Below are positions 1 through 10,100 of a DNA stretch of 64,000 bases, in pieces. The stretch lies in assembly GCA_947444195.1 (NCBI GenBank), contig CANEZL010000021.1, positions 1 through 64,000 on the forward strand. Direction: 5' to 3'. The notes beneath the pieces were generated by a model that was given only the letters and a program-made list of their open reading frames with translations, was not told the origin of the DNA and did no database searches. Position 1 is the stretch's first letter. The number at the start of each line of letters is the position of its first letter. Position numbers and translations under genes: made by a program. The stretch is from Methylobacteriaceae bacterium (GTDB lineage: Bacteria; Pseudomonadota; Alphaproteobacteria; Rhizobiales; Beijerinckiaceae).

Positions 1-2
1 CC

Positions 3-131
3 GCGGCGGCTCGCACCGTCCCTGATCTCTGGCACGCCATCCGGCAGACTTTGGCTTGCTTCACCGCAGAGGAGTGCCGCAACGCCCTCACCGCAGCCGG
101 CTACGAGACCGACTTGGCCGTCGCTACGTGA
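3..131 (+). mobile_element. IS630-family transposase, C-terminal 42 residues (cut by window edge)
   Basis: The reading frame entering from the left edge translates to a tail containing VPDLWHAIRQ, then FTAEECRN and AAGYE before the TGA. This tail pattern (an aromatic-rich helix, then A/P-x-ECRN-(x)-AGY) is what I know from the C-terminus of IS630-family DDE transposases, which are abundant in Methylobacterium. Only the end is present, so catalytic residues and copy integrity cannot be judged. A short hairpin (7-bp arms, 179-185 and 194-200) follows within 70 nt and could be a terminator. I could not identify the terminal inverted repeat. Family assignment is by recall of motif style, not by search. 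Confidence 0.7.
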
Positions 132-378
132 GCGGGCACGGCTCTAGTGATGCTGGGATTGGACCCACAGGCGCGGATCCTGTCTCATTGCCCAGACAGG
201 CGAGGGAACGCACCGGATGTCCATGGATGTTTTTTTGCATAACCAAAGTGGCAATCACCTGCAAGGAGTGCGACGACGGCTAACACGGTTCTCCTAGCGC
301 TGAAGTTGCTCTGAGATTTAAAGCTAACAGTGATACAGCTGATTTTATATTTGACATGGTGGCGAGCCGAGGCATTTG

Positions 379-864
379 ATGGCAGAGCGCAGGGCGATTC
401 CAGTAGGCACAAGACTGAGATTATTCTCCGACGCATCAGGTCATTGCCAGAAACCGGATTGTCTCGAGGCGCTGTTCCCGGTCGAATTGGGTGGGGACAA
501 GCACATCGGTGAAATGGCCCACGTAATTCCGCATGGCGAGGCTGGGCCTCGCCATAAAGATCGACCGGAAGGCAACTTCGACCCTGACACGTTCGAAAAC
601 TTAATCTTACTTTGTCCGACCTGCCACACTAAGATTGACAAAGATCCGGACGGCTTCCCTCGCAACATTCTCTTGAACTGGAAACAAAATCATCTCGCCA
701 ATCTGACGGCAAAGCAAGGTATTCGGCCCTATGAGAAGCGCGCCGAAGTGAGAGCAGCCATTATTGGAGTGATGGCCGAGAACAAAGCCATCTGGGAGAA
801 GTTTGCCCCGGAGCATGGATCCAATTTCGAGTATGACCCGGAGGCCGAAGCCGCAGAGGCGTGA
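379..864 (+). CDS. HNH endonuclease, first gene of a four-gene operon
   Basis: 161-aa protein with a complete zinc-supported HNH (beta-beta-alpha-metal) core. It has a Cys pair at C23/C28 (CQKPDC), the AHVIPHG segment with the first His at H48, then NLILLCPTCH with N74, C79, C82 and H83. The last 50 residues are helical and charged. All metal and catalytic positions look intact, so it should be an active nuclease. The ATG at 379 is preceded by a GAGG motif 7 nt upstream and an AT-rich promoter-like stretch around 341-356; an in-frame TTG lies 3 nt earlier. It is separated from the next ORF by only 9 nt. Small HNH proteins occur as effectors of many anti-phage systems, and here it heads a coupled operon ending in a nucleotidyltransferase beside a type I RM locus. 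Its target is unknown. Confidence 0.8.
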   Translation: MAERRAIPVGTRLRLFSDASGHCQKPDCLEALFPVELGGDKHIGEMAHVIPHGEAGPRHKDRPEGNFDPDTFENLILLCPTCHTKIDKDPDGFPRNILLNWKQNHLANLTAKQGIRPYEKRAEVRAAIIGVMAENKAIWEKFAPEHGSNFEYDPEAEAAEA

Positions 865-873
865 AGCCAGCGA

Positions 874-1071
874 ATGCGGAGCGTTATTCTGCCGAATCAC
901 TATCGCGTTCAGGCGATCATTCAGGCGAACTTGGGGCTCGCGACTGATGACGAACGCCGGGCATTCGCAGAATATCAAGAACATGTGCGCGGCTTAGCAG
1001 AACGACATGTCTGCGGTGTAGCCGGCCGCGCGATCCGCTTTCCCGCGGCAATGGAAGGCATATTCTCGTGA
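874..1071 (+). CDS. 65-aa helical protein of the HNH operon (function unknown)
   Basis: A small soluble protein lying between the HNH gene and the 201-aa gene. It starts 9 nt after the HNH stop, and its stop overlaps the next start by 4 nt (GTGA), so the three are translationally linked. Predicted character is almost entirely helical with a charged middle (DDERRAFAEYQEH) and no signal or membrane segment. A short RGLAERH stretch fits the Rx4-6H spacing of HEPN ribonucleases. That motif is common by chance and the protein is short for a HEPN domain, so I give this little weight. I recognise no family. Coding status rests on tight packing, correct codon use and conserved operon architecture rather than similarity. 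Confidence 0.55.
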   Translation: MRSVILPNHYRVQAIIQANLGLATDDERRAFAEYQEHVRGLAERHVCGVAGRAIRFPAAMEGIFS

Positions 1072-1673
1072 GCTGGCAGGTCAATTATGCGCTCGCCAAC
1101 ATCGGAGAGCAGGCACAGTTGACCGCAGAGCATGTGGAGGGCGAGCTGATCCGAATTGGGGCTCAGGATCAGCCGGACGTCTTGGCCGTGATATCAGCTG
1201 CGCATGAGATCTGCGCGGCAACGGCGGCGAGTTACCGGGAAAAGTATCCGAGAATGGATTTCCTGTGCGGTTACCGGAAATCCTGCGTTTGGCACGGTGA
1301 AGCAATCGAGTTCCTTGAGGGAAGCAGCGTAGGCTGGGGAAATTTTGGAACCTTAACTTCAGCCGCGCTCGACGGGAACGCGAACACGGCTCCACACAAA
1401 ACCTACCTGTTCTCTGACCGTTTGCTCCGACAGTATGGTCGCGTGCAGGAGGTAAAGAGGGAGTATCACTGCGTCTATCGGGTTACGCTCCGGAGCGGAA
1501 CCGTCCTCAGGATCGGCATGATTGCCGACTATGAGCCAACCGCAAACGCCGTTCGCAGCCTCTGGGATGACTTTGGTCGTGTCGATATCGTTTGGAACAT
1601 CAACCCCAACGGCAGTCCGTCGCCGGAAGCGATGGAGGCCGGAAATGAGCTTGGGTGCGATGTTTTGAAATGA
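1068..1673 (+). CDS. 201-aa unknown protein of the HNH operon
   Basis: Starts at GTG 1068, overlapping the previous stop by 4 nt (GTGA), and ends in a 4-nt ATGA overlap with the nucleotidyltransferase gene, so it is firmly embedded in the operon. The N-terminal 60 residues look helical. The middle (about 60-120) is aromatic and Cys/His-containing (FLCGYRKSCVWHGEA). The last 80 residues look like alternating strand and helix, ending with VWNINPNG and a Cys near the C-terminus. No signal peptide or membrane segment is apparent, so it is probably cytosolic. I do not recognise the family. The acidic/basic mix in the C-terminal alpha-beta part would be compatible with a nucleotide- or nucleic-acid-handling fold, but that is speculation. 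Confidence 0.65.
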   Translation: MSWQVNYALANIGEQAQLTAEHVEGELIRIGAQDQPDVLAVISAAHEICAATAASYREKYPRMDFLCGYRKSCVWHGEAIEFLEGSSVGWGNFGTLTSAALDGNANTAPHKTYLFSDRLLRQYGRVQEVKREYHCVYRVTLRSGTVLRIGMIADYEPTANAVRSLWDDFGRVDIVWNINPNGSPSPEAMEAGNELGCDVLK

Positions 1674-1993
1674 GAAGAGCTGAGGGAACGTCTGAGAACG
1701 GACTGATGACGGCCAGTGAGATTGCCTCGCATCTGCTGAGCAATTGCGGTTCTCTGGAACAGTTCGAGGTCTATATGTTTGGTTCAACCCTGCGCGGCAT
1801 TGGCGCGGATATCGATATTTTAGTCGTCGGACCCTCCGGCGACGCGTTTCGCAAGCTGAAGCGGGAATTACAGGCGGCCAGCGAGTTTCTGCCGCTACAT
1901 ATCCTCTATATGCAGCCATCCGAGGAACGACGCACTGAATTTGTGGCGCGAGAACAGTGCGTTCAGATCAAAAAGCTGGCACTCAGGAAATGA
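1670..1993 (+). CDS. minimal (MNT-like) nucleotidyltransferase, last gene of the HNH operon
   Basis: 107-aa protein of the polymerase-beta nucleotidyltransferase fold. It has the diagnostic FGST at residues 37-40 followed by ADIDI with D47 and D49, i.e. the GS-x(n)-DxD metal-binding signature of MNT/Cap-type minimal NTases. The third acidic residue normally found in the following strand is not obvious (the region reads LPLHILYM), so activity may be altered. ATG at 1670 overlaps the previous stop (ATGA). Such NTases act as AMPylating antitoxins (MntA with HEPN partners), or in conflict systems they modify RNA or protein. Partnership with an HNH nuclease suggests it either restrains or triggers it. 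Fold assignment is solid; role is inference. Confidence 0.75.
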   Translation: MRRAEGTSENGLMTASEIASHLLSNCGSLEQFEVYMFGSTLRGIGADIDILVVGPSGDAFRKLKRELQAASEFLPLHILYMQPSEERRTEFVAREQCVQIKKLALRK

Positions 1994-2315
1994 TGCAATT
2001 GATGGGATGCTGACGAAACGGTAACAGTATGTGCCTGCGTCTGCCTTCAAATTAGCAGATTGCAACGGAATATGTCTGCCCGATTTAGAGGGCTATAGCG
2101 TAGACATAATTCTCATCTTTACGCGGCACAGCGCGCCAGGGGGTGGCAGAGGGGCCGCTCAGGCGCCGGCAATGTGTCCGCGGATGCGGAGCGGCGTGCG
2201 CTGGGGCTGAGGCGCCTATGCCACGAGCGTGCCGCGACTGACATAAGCACGACACGGACAGGGGGTGACACGTCTGGTCGCTGGGAGGCGCTCAACCATC
2301 TTGCTCCGCTCGACC
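1994..2315. other. gene-free gap between the HNH operon and the GIY-YIG gene
   Basis: About 320 nt. The left part is relatively AT-rich and the right part GC-rich. No convincing ORF on either strand has a ribosome site or recognisable product. It separates two convergent transcription units, so terminators are expected, but I see no strong hairpin-plus-T signal. Confidence 0.5.
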
Positions 2316-3224
2316 TCACGGCTCGAGCAGCACGTCGCCGAGGCGCTTGCGGTCCGCCATGCGGATCCAGTCCCCGTGTCCCGTTGAGCTACGGCCCTTG
2401 ACCAGCGCGGAGGCCGGAGAGGGGCTGGTGAAGGCGAGATCCTTCGTCAGGCGCAGACAGCCGTCCTGCGGCACGAGCGCGTTCTCCGTGACGAGCTGCG
2501 CGCGCAGCTTGCGGACGTTGGCAGGCAGGCTGTCGGTCGGATTCGCGTTGATCAGCGAGTCTGCCCGCAACACATAACCATCACCGATCATGTCCAGATA
2601 GGCCTTGTGCCCGTCGCTGCGCGGCTGGGCGCTCGTGAAGAAGCTCTGAGTCAGGGGCTGACGCGAGGCGACGGAAGCGGGTTGAGGCGGCACCGTTGCG
2701 GTGTGGCCCGGATCTTCGAAGAATGCGAAGCCAAGCGCCTCCAGCACGTAGATCATGTTGTCGAGGAAGGTGCCCATGCTCGCCGTCTCAGCTTCGGGCA
2801 GCTTGGAGCCAGTCGGCGTCGCGCGGTTGGCGAGCTGCACCTTTCCCTCGTTGCGGGTGAGCAGCTCCCAGACCTCGCGCTCCAGCCACTTCACGTGGGC
2901 GCGGGTCAGATTGTCATCCTTGTTGGTGAAGACAATGAAGCTGTCGAAGGCGATCGGAAAAGGGGACGCTTTGTAGCGCTGAACGAAATCGTCGCTCTCG
3001 CCGACATAGACCTCCGGCAAGTCATCGGTGCCGTTGCTGCGGATCAGCAGGTAGATGCAGGAGCGTGAGAGTTCCTCGCGGGCGAGCGCCTTCTCGAAGT
3101 AAGAGCGCCGGCCCATCACGGCCATGCCCCACCGGTTGTCGAGCTCGACCGTGCGCAGCGAGCGCGGATCGTCGCCGGTGATGAAGAGCTTGATCAGGCG
3201 TCCTGAGACCCGCGCTGCGGCCAT
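2316..3224 (-). CDS. GIY-YIG nuclease family protein with C-terminal DUF4357-like domain
   Basis: 302 aa from the ATG at 3224. Residues about 40-140 form a GIY-YIG-type module: CIYLL stands in place of GIY and EVYVGESDDF in place of YIG, followed by the helical region with conserved Glu/Arg expected of this nuclease fold. The C-terminal third (LVKGRSSTGHGDWIR to the end) matches the DUF4357 domain that commonly follows this module. Proteins of this architecture sit in or beside type I RM loci and are often annotated as GIY-YIG nuclease family proteins. Here the gene is divergent from hsdM with a 177-nt shared intergenic region. It may be an accessory to the RM system, but no direct role is known to me. 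Confidence 0.75.
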   Translation of the reverse strand: MAAARVSGRLIKLFITGDDPRSLRTVELDNRWGMAVMGRRSYFEKALAREELSRSCIYLLIRSNGTDDLPEVYVGESDDFVQRYKASPFPIAFDSFIVFTNKDDNLTRAHVKWLEREVWELLTRNEGKVQLANRATPTGSKLPEAETASMGTFLDNMIYVLEALGFAFFEDPGHTATVPPQPASVASRQPLTQSFFTSAQPRSDGHKAYLDMIGDGYVLRADSLINANPTDSLPANVRKLRAQLVTENALVPQDGCLRLTKDLAFTSPSPASALVKGRSSTGHGDWIRMADRKRLGDVLLEP

Positions 3225-3401
3225 GTTGACCTCTTGCGTAGGGCACTCGGCAGCGGCCCGGCTACCTTGAGGTAGCGAAATCAGACTGCTCTTGGTGTCG
3301 CCTACAGGCAACCTCAGGCAGGAATCGTCAGGCAGCGGGCGCTCCTCGTTGCCGCTCAGCGCGGCCGCGTGACAGAACCAGCCGATCAGGGAGGACGGCT
3401 C

Positions 3402-5237
3402 GTGAACCATCAGGCGCTTGCGTCATTCATTTGGTCGGTCGCGGACCTGCTCCGCGGCGACTACAAGCAGTCCGAGTATGGCCGGGTGATCCTGCCGTTC
3501 ACGGTGCTTCGGCGCCTTGACTGTGTGCTTGAGCCTACAAAGGCTTCGGTGCTCGCCGAGCATAAGGCGAAGAGCGCGCTCGGTTTCAACCCAGAACCCT
3601 TCTTGCTCCGTGCGGCCAAGCAAGGCTTCTACAACGCCGATCCGCTCGACCTGCCCAAGCTGATGGGCGATCAGGACAACATCCGCGCCAACCTCAGCCG
3701 CTACGTCGAAGGCTTCTCGCCAGCGGTGCGCGACATCTTCGAGCAACTCGACTTCCACACTCAGATCGATCGGCTCGCCAAAACTGGCCTGCTCTATCAG
3801 GTGACTGAGAAATTCACGCGTATCGATCTTCACCCGGAGAAGGTCGACAACGCCGCGATGGGACTCGCCTTCGAGGAGTTGATCCGCAAGTTCGCAGAAA
3901 TCTCGAACGAGACGGCTGGTGAGCATTTCACCCCGCGCGAGGTCATCCGGCTTATGGTCAATCTGCTCTTCGTCGAGGACGACGAGGCGCTGACCAAGCC
4001 CGGCATCGTGCGCACCATCTACGACCCGACGGCCGGCACCGGCGGCATGCTGTCGATCGCAGGTGAGTATCTCGCCGAGCACAATCCGCGCGGCCACTTG
4101 ACCATGTTCGGCCAGGAGCTGAACCCGGAATCCTACGCGATCTGCAAGGCGGACATGCTCATCAAGGGGCAGGACATCACCAACATCGCGCCGGGGAACA
4201 CGCTGTCCGAGGACGGTCATGCCGGGCGCCGCTTCGACTACATGCTCTCGAACCCGCCCTTCGGTGTCGAGTGGAAGAAGGTCGAGAAGCAAGTTCGCGC
4301 CGAGCACGAGCAGAAGGGGTTCGATGGACGCTTCGGCCCCGGTCTGCCTCGCGTGTCGGACGGCTCGCTGCTGTTCCTCATGCATCTGCTATCAAAGATG
4401 CGGCGCTGGAATGAGGGCGGCTGCCGCTTCGGCATCGTGCTGAACGGCTCCCCGCTTTTCACGGGCGGCGCCGGCAGCGGCGAGAGCGAGATCCGCCGCT
4501 ACGTGCTGGAGAACGATCTGGTCGAGGCGATCGTCGCCCTGCCGACGGACATGTTCTACAACACCGGCATCTCGACCTATGTCTGGATCCTCAGCAACAA
4601 GAAGCCCGAGGCGCGCTGCGGCAAGGTCCAGCTGATCGACGCCAGCTCCTTCTGGCGCAAGATGCGCAAGACGCTCGGTTCCAAGCGCAAGGAGATGTCG
4701 GACGAGCACATCGCCATAGTAACGCGCCTGTTCGGCCAGTTCGTCGGGGCGCGGCGCGCGACGCTGTTCGACGCCGCTGGCAAGGAGGTCGGCCGCGAGC
4801 TCGTGCTCGACGGCGAGACGGAGCCCGTGGCGCCCGAGGGCGGCAAGGTCAAGCTCGCGCCGCTCTCCCGCATCTTCCCCAACAGCGCCTTCGGCTATCG
4901 CACCATCACGGTCGAGCGGCCACTGCTCGACGCCGCCGGCAAGCCGGTGCTCGGCCAGCGTGGCAAGGCGAAGGGCAAGCCACAGGCGGATTCGAGCCTG
5001 CGGGACACCGAGAACGTGCCGCTCGATCAGGAGGTCGAGGCCTACTTCGAGCGCGAGGTGCTGCCGCATGCGCCCAACGCGTGGATCGACCATGAGAAGA
5101 CGAAGGTGGGCTACGAGATCCCCTTCACGCGGCACTTCTACGTGTTCGAGCCGCCGCGGCCACTCGCGGAAATCGACGCCGACCTCAACGCCGTCACGAC
5201 GCGCATCAAGACGATGCTCGAGGGACTGGCAGCATGA
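3402..5237 (+). CDS. hsdM: type I restriction-modification DNA methyltransferase subunit
   Basis: 611 aa. N6-adenine methyltransferase subunit that, with HsdS, forms the modification complex. The N-terminal helical HsdM_N domain (about 1-150; [20 protein letters not shown]) is followed by motif [11 protein letters not shown] near residue 208 (AdoMet binding) and the catalytic NPPFG near 284. The long C-terminal region is normal for this subfamily. Start chosen at GTG 3402, which has GGGAGG about 7 nt upstream; an upstream in-frame GTG at 3369 lacks such a site. The stop overlaps the hsdS ATG by 4 nt. All motifs are intact, so it should be active and protect the host from HsdR. Confidence 0.95.
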   Translation: MNHQALASFIWSVADLLRGDYKQSEYGRVILPFTVLRRLDCVLEPTKASVLAEHKAKSALGFNPEPFLLRAAKQGFYNADPLDLPKLMGDQDNIRANLSRYVEGFSPAVRDIFEQLDFHTQIDRLAKTGLLYQVTEKFTRIDLHPEKVDNAAMGLAFEELIRKFAEISNETAGEHFTPREVIRLMVNLLFVEDDEALTKPGIVRTIYDPTAGTGGMLSIAGEYLAEHNPRGHLTMFGQELNPESYAICKADMLIKGQDITNIAPGNTLSEDGHAGRRFDYMLSNPPFGVEWKKVEKQVRAEHEQKGFDGRFGPGLPRVSDGSLLFLMHLLSKMRRWNEGGCRFGIVLNGSPLFTGGAGSGESEIRRYVLENDLVEAIVALPTDMFYNTGISTYVWILSNKKPEARCGKVQLIDASSFWRKMRKTLGSKRKEMSDEHIAIVTRLFGQFVGARRATLFDAAGKEVGRELVLDGETEPVAPEGGKVKLAPLSRIFPNSAFGYRTITVERPLLDAAGKPVLGQRGKAKGKPQADSSLRDTENVPLDQEVEAYFEREVLPHAPNAWIDHEKTKVGYEIPFTRHFYVFEPPRPLAEIDADLNAVTTRIKTMLEGLAA

Positions 5238-7174
5238 GCTTCCCAGCACATCAATCTTACAAGGGCAGTGGCGTCGAATGGATCGGTAATATTCCGGAGC
5301 ACTGGACGGTCCACAGGATCAATGAACTCTATCGCGAGTTCGCCGAGCCGGGGCATGTCGACCTTCCGATCTTAAGCGTGTCGATCCACAACGGCGTATC
5401 TGACGATGAGGTGGAGTCGGACGACGAGAGTCGCAAGATCGCTCGAAGTGACGATCGCTCGAAATACAAACAGGTTCGGCCGAACGATCTCGTCTACAAC
5501 ATGATGAGGGCGTGGCAAGGCGGCTTTGGCACCGTGAAGGTGCCGGGAATGGTTAGCCCGGCCTACGTTGTTGCTAGGCCGAAACATGGCGTGCCTTCGA
5601 GTTTAGTAGAGCTGATGCTAAGAACCTCAGGCGCGATCGAGGAAATGCGCCGACGCTCAAAGGGGGTGACGGATTTTCGGCTGCGTCTTTACTGGGACGA
5701 GTTCAAGGACATGCGCATCGCGCTGCCTCCGACTCGGGAGCAGTCTGACATCATGGATTTTCTCGATCGCGAGACGGCCAAGATTGACGCGCTGGTGGAA
5801 GAGCAGCAGCGCCTGATCGCGCTGCTGAAGGAGAAGCGGCAGGCCGTCATCTCCCGTGCGGTCACCAAGGGCTTAAACCCCAACGTCCCAATGAAGGAAA
5901 GCGGCATCGAGTGGCTCGGTGAGGTGCCGGCGCACTGGGACACGTTGCCGATCCGCTCCGTTGCGCGGCTTGAGTCCGGCCATACGCCGAGTCGTTCTCA
6001 GCCCGACTGGTGGACTGACTGCACGATCCCGTGGTTCACGCTCGGCGACATTTGGCAAATCCGCGAAGAAGGCCGAAAATTCATCTACAAGACAACGGAA
6101 TTGGTGAGCGAGCTCGGGCTAGCCAATTCGTCTGCTCGGTTGTTGCCCAAGGGGACCGTGATGTTGTCTCGAACAGCATCAGTGGGCTTCGCTGCAATTA
6201 TGGGCGTCGATATGGCGACCACGCAGGACTTTGCGAACTGGGTTTGTGGCCCGCGTCTGAACAACGAGTTTCTGTGGTTCGTCTTTCAGGCCATGGCCGA
6301 CGAGTTCAAGCGAATCCGCTATGGATCAACACACAATACAATCTACATGCCTGATATTGCCGCCTTTCGTCTCGGACTTCCACCAAGTATGGAGCAGCTG
6401 GCCATCGTTCGTCATCTCGAAATCGAGACAAAGAAGTTCGATAATTTGATGAAACAGGCTGAATTGGCGTCAGCTCTTTTCAAAGAGCGTCGCGCTGCCC
6501 TAATTTCAGCCGCGGTCACCGGCAAGATCGACGTGCGAGGCGCCGCCAAGGTGCTCCTGTTTCCCATCGACCGAGTTCGTGCACGCGGATTGATCGCCGC
6601 CGAGATCATCGAGCGCTCGGCGCATCAGGCGATTTTCGGCCGCGTGAAGCTGCAGAAAATCGCCTACCTCGCCGAGGCCCACGTCGGCATCGCCGAGCTT
6701 GAGGGCGCTTATCTCCGAGAAGCCGCAGGACCGCTCGACCGCGAGATGATCCACGAGATGGAGCACGAGGCTGGCTCGCTCGCTGGTATCCGGGTCGAAC
6801 AGCCCTACGGCGCCGGTTCGGCTGTTGCCTACCGGCTCGGAGATCGTCGCGGCGCCCACCGCCAAAACCTCGCCGCGCTGCTCGGTGATCGCGCCGCCAA
6901 GTTCGACAAGTTGATCGAGGATATCGGCACAATCGACACAAAGGGCGCCGAGGCGGTAGCGACACTCTATGCCGTGTGGAACGACGCCCTGATCGACGGC
7001 GAGACGCCCGCGGACATGGAGATCAAGCTCGCCGTCTTGACCGAGTGGCATCCGGAGAAAGCCAAAAAGTTTCGCCTCGACGAGTTGCAGATCTGGCTCG
7101 ACTGGATGCGCCGGCACGATCTCATTCCGACGGGGACCGGCCCGAAGACCTCGACCGGCAGGCTGTTCGCATGA
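5234..7174 (+). CDS. hsdS: type I restriction-modification specificity subunit with extra C-terminal domain
   Basis: 646 aa; a usual HsdS is about 400-450. TRD1 spans about 1-165, with the typical [12 protein letters not shown] entry. The first coiled spacer is about 170-210 ([20 protein letters not shown]). TRD2 is about 220-390, again introduced by [12 protein letters not shown], and the second helical spacer is about 390-435 ([15 protein letters not shown]). This is a complete two-half specificity subunit. From about residue 450 an additional domain of roughly 200 residues follows, with [17 protein letters not shown] at 469-485 and [10 protein letters not shown] near 497. It resembles the LQK-hydrophobic-(Y/A)LA start of Panacea/SocA-like (DUF4065) domains, known to me as a toxin-neutralising or proteolytic-adaptor fold. 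That resemblance is by eye. ATG at 5234 overlaps hsdM; the stop overlaps hsdR (ATGA). Confidence 0.9.
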   Translation: MSFPAHQSYKGSGVEWIGNIPEHWTVHRINELYREFAEPGHVDLPILSVSIHNGVSDDEVESDDESRKIARSDDRSKYKQVRPNDLVYNMMRAWQGGFGTVKVPGMVSPAYVVARPKHGVPSSLVELMLRTSGAIEEMRRRSKGVTDFRLRLYWDEFKDMRIALPPTREQSDIMDFLDRETAKIDALVEEQQRLIALLKEKRQAVISRAVTKGLNPNVPMKESGIEWLGEVPAHWDTLPIRSVARLESGHTPSRSQPDWWTDCTIPWFTLGDIWQIREEGRKFIYKTTELVSELGLANSSARLLPKGTVMLSRTASVGFAAIMGVDMATTQDFANWVCGPRLNNEFLWFVFQAMADEFKRIRYGSTHNTIYMPDIAAFRLGLPPSMEQLAIVRHLEIETKKFDNLMKQAELASALFKERRAALISAAVTGKIDVRGAAKVLLFPIDRVRARGLIAAEIIERSAHQAIFGRVKLQKIAYLAEAHVGIAELEGAYLREAAGPLDREMIHEMEHEAGSLAGIRVEQPYGAGSAVAYRLGDRRGAHRQNLAALLGDRAAKFDKLIEDIGTIDTKGAEAVATLYAVWNDALIDGETPADMEIKLAVLTEWHPEKAKKFRLDELQIWLDWMRRHDLIPTGTGPKTSTGRLFA

Positions 7175-10100
7175 GCCTGCACAAGGAGATCAGCTTCGAG
7201 GACGAGATCTGCGCGCATCTCGCGGCGCAGGGCTGGGTCTACGAGCCGGGCGCTGCCACGCATTACGATCGTCAGCGCGCGCTGTTCCCGGCTGATCTCA
7301 TCGCGTGGGTGCAGCAGACGCAGCCGAAAACGTGGGAGGCCCTCGGCCGCAGCCATGGCGCGGGCGCCGCGGTGGCGCTGCTCGACCGCGTGCGCAAGCA
7401 GATCGACGACCGCGGCGCGCTCGACATCATCCGCCACGGCGTCGATATGGTCGGCGTGAAGGGCCGCATCGCACTCGCGCAGTTCCGACCGGCCTTCGGG
7501 ACGAACCCGGACATCCTCGCGGCCTATCGGGCGAACCGCCTGCGCGTCGTGCGGCAGCTGCGCTACTCCGCAGCCAACGAGAACGCGATCGACGTCGGGC
7601 TGTTCCTGAACGGCGTGCCGGTCGCGACCCTCGAACTCAAGACTGACTTCACGCAATCGGTCGCCGACGCCATCGATCAGTATCGCTTCGACCGGCTGCC
7701 GCAGCCGAAGGGGCAGGCGCGGGAGCCGCTGCTGTCGTTCCCCGGCGGCGCGCTAGTGCATTTCGCGGTGAGCAACAGCGACGTGCACATGACGACGAAG
7801 CTCGCCGGCCCGGCGACGCGATTTCTGCCGTTCAACAAGGGCGACAATGGCGGGGCCGGCAATCCGACGAACCCGAACGGGCACCGCACCGCCTATCTCT
7901 GGGAGGAGGTGCTGGAGCGCGAGAGCTGGCTGGAGATCCTCGGCCGCTACCTCGTCGCCCAGGGCGACGCAAAGCGCGCCATCACCGGGCTAATCTTCCC
8001 GCGCTATCACCAGCTCGACGCTACGCGGACGCTTACGGCGGCGGTGCGGGCCGAGGGGCCGGGCGGCCGATACCTGATCCAACACTCGGCCGGCTCCGGC
8101 AAGACGAATTCGATTGCCTGGGCCGCGCACTTCCTGGCCGACCTGCACGACGCCGCAGACCGGAAGCTGTTCTCGACGGTGATCGTCGTATCCGATCGCA
8201 ACGTCATCGACTCCCAGTTGCAGGACGCGCTGTTCGGCTTCGAGCGCACGGCCGGCGTCGTGGCGACGATCCGCAGCGAGGGCGGCGCCAAGAGCGGCCA
8301 GCTCGCCGAGGCGCTAGCGCAGGGCAAGAAGATCATCGTCTGCACCATCCAGACCTTCCCCTTCGCGCTCGACGCGGTGAGAGACCTCGCGGCGGCGGAA
8401 GGCAAACGGTTCGCTGTAATCGCCGACGAGGCGCACAGCTCACAGACGGGCGAGGCCGCCAAGAAGCTCAAGCAGTTGCTGTCGCCGCAGGAGGTCGCCG
8501 ACCTGCAGGACGGCGGTGAGATGAGCGCGGAGGACATCCTCGCGGCGCAGATGGCGGCGCGCGCGGGCGAGACCGACGTGACCTACGTCGCCTTCACCGC
8601 GACACCGAAGGCCAAGACGCTCGAGCTGTTCGGGCGCCGGCCGCACCCTGACCAGCCGGCTGGCCCCGCGAACCTGCCGGGCGCCTTCCATGTCTACAGC
8701 ATGCGCCAAGCGATCGAGGAGGGCTTCATCCTCGACGTGCTGCGGAACTACACGCCCTACAAGCTCGCCTTCCGCCTCGCGAACGACGGGCAGGACTGGG
8801 AGCAGCAGGAGGTCGAACGCAGTGCCGCCCTGAAGGGCATCATGCGCTGGGTGCGGCTTCACCCCTACAACATCGCCAAGAAGGTCGAGATCGTCGTCGA
8901 GCACTACCGCGAGAACGTCCAGCCGCTGCTACAGGGCAAGGCGAAGGCGATGGTCGTGCTCGGGAGCCGCAAGGAGGCAGTGCGCTGGAAGCTCGCGATC
9001 GATGGCTACATCAAATCGAAGGGCTACGGTCTCGGCACGCTGGTGGCGTTCTCGGGGGAGGTAAGCGACGCGGAGTCGAGCGAAGAGCCGCTCACGGAGG
9101 CGAGCGCCGCGCTCAATCCTGGCCTCAAGGGGCGTGACATCCGCGAAGCCTTCGCAGGCGCCGACTTCCACCTGCTGCTCGTTGCCAACAAGTTCCAGAC
9201 CGGCTTCGACCAACCTCGGCTCTGCGGGATGTATGTCGATCGCCGGCTTGCGGGGATTCAGGCGGTCCAGACGCTGTCGCGCCTCAACCGCGCCCATCCC
9301 GGCAAGGACACCACCTACGTCCTCGACTTCGTGAACTCCTCCGAGGAGATCCTGACCGCGTTCCGCACCTACTACGACACGGCGGAGCTGGAGGGCGTCA
9401 CCGACCCGAATATCGTTCTCGACCTGAAGGCCAAGCTCGACGCCAGCGGCCACTACGACGAGTTTGAGGTCGACCGCGTCGCCGCCATCACGATGAACCC
9501 GAAGACCAAGCAGGGCGACCTGATCGCAGCGATCGCGCCGGTGGCGGATCGGCTGCTCAAGCGCTTCACGGCCGCACAGGAGCGCCGCAAGCGGGCGACG
9601 GACCAGGAGGACGACAGCGGCGCCAGCGAGGCGAAGGACGAGCTCGACGCGCTTCTGCTGCTGAAGGGCGACATGATCGCCTACCAGAGCGCCTACAGCT
9701 TCCTGTCCCAGATCTTCGACTACGCGAACACGGCCGTCGAGAAGCGCTTCCTGTTCTATAAGCATCTGGTGCCACTGCTCGACTTCGGGCGCGAGCGAGA
9801 AGGGGTCGATCTCTCGAAGGTGACGCTGACCCATCACAGCCTCAAGAACGAGGGTCAGCGTCGGCTCGATGTCTTGGGTCGCGACGAGACGAAGCTGGCG
9901 CCGATGACCGGGATGGGGTCGGGCTCGGTGCAGGAGAAGGAGAAGGCCCTCCTCGCCGAGATCATCGCACGCGTGAATGATCTCTTCGGCGGCGACACGA
10001 CCGACGGCGATCAGTTGAGCTACGTCACGACGCTCCGGGACAAAATGCTCGAGTCCGAGACTCTCGTGACGCAGGCTGCCAACAATACAAAGGCCCAATT

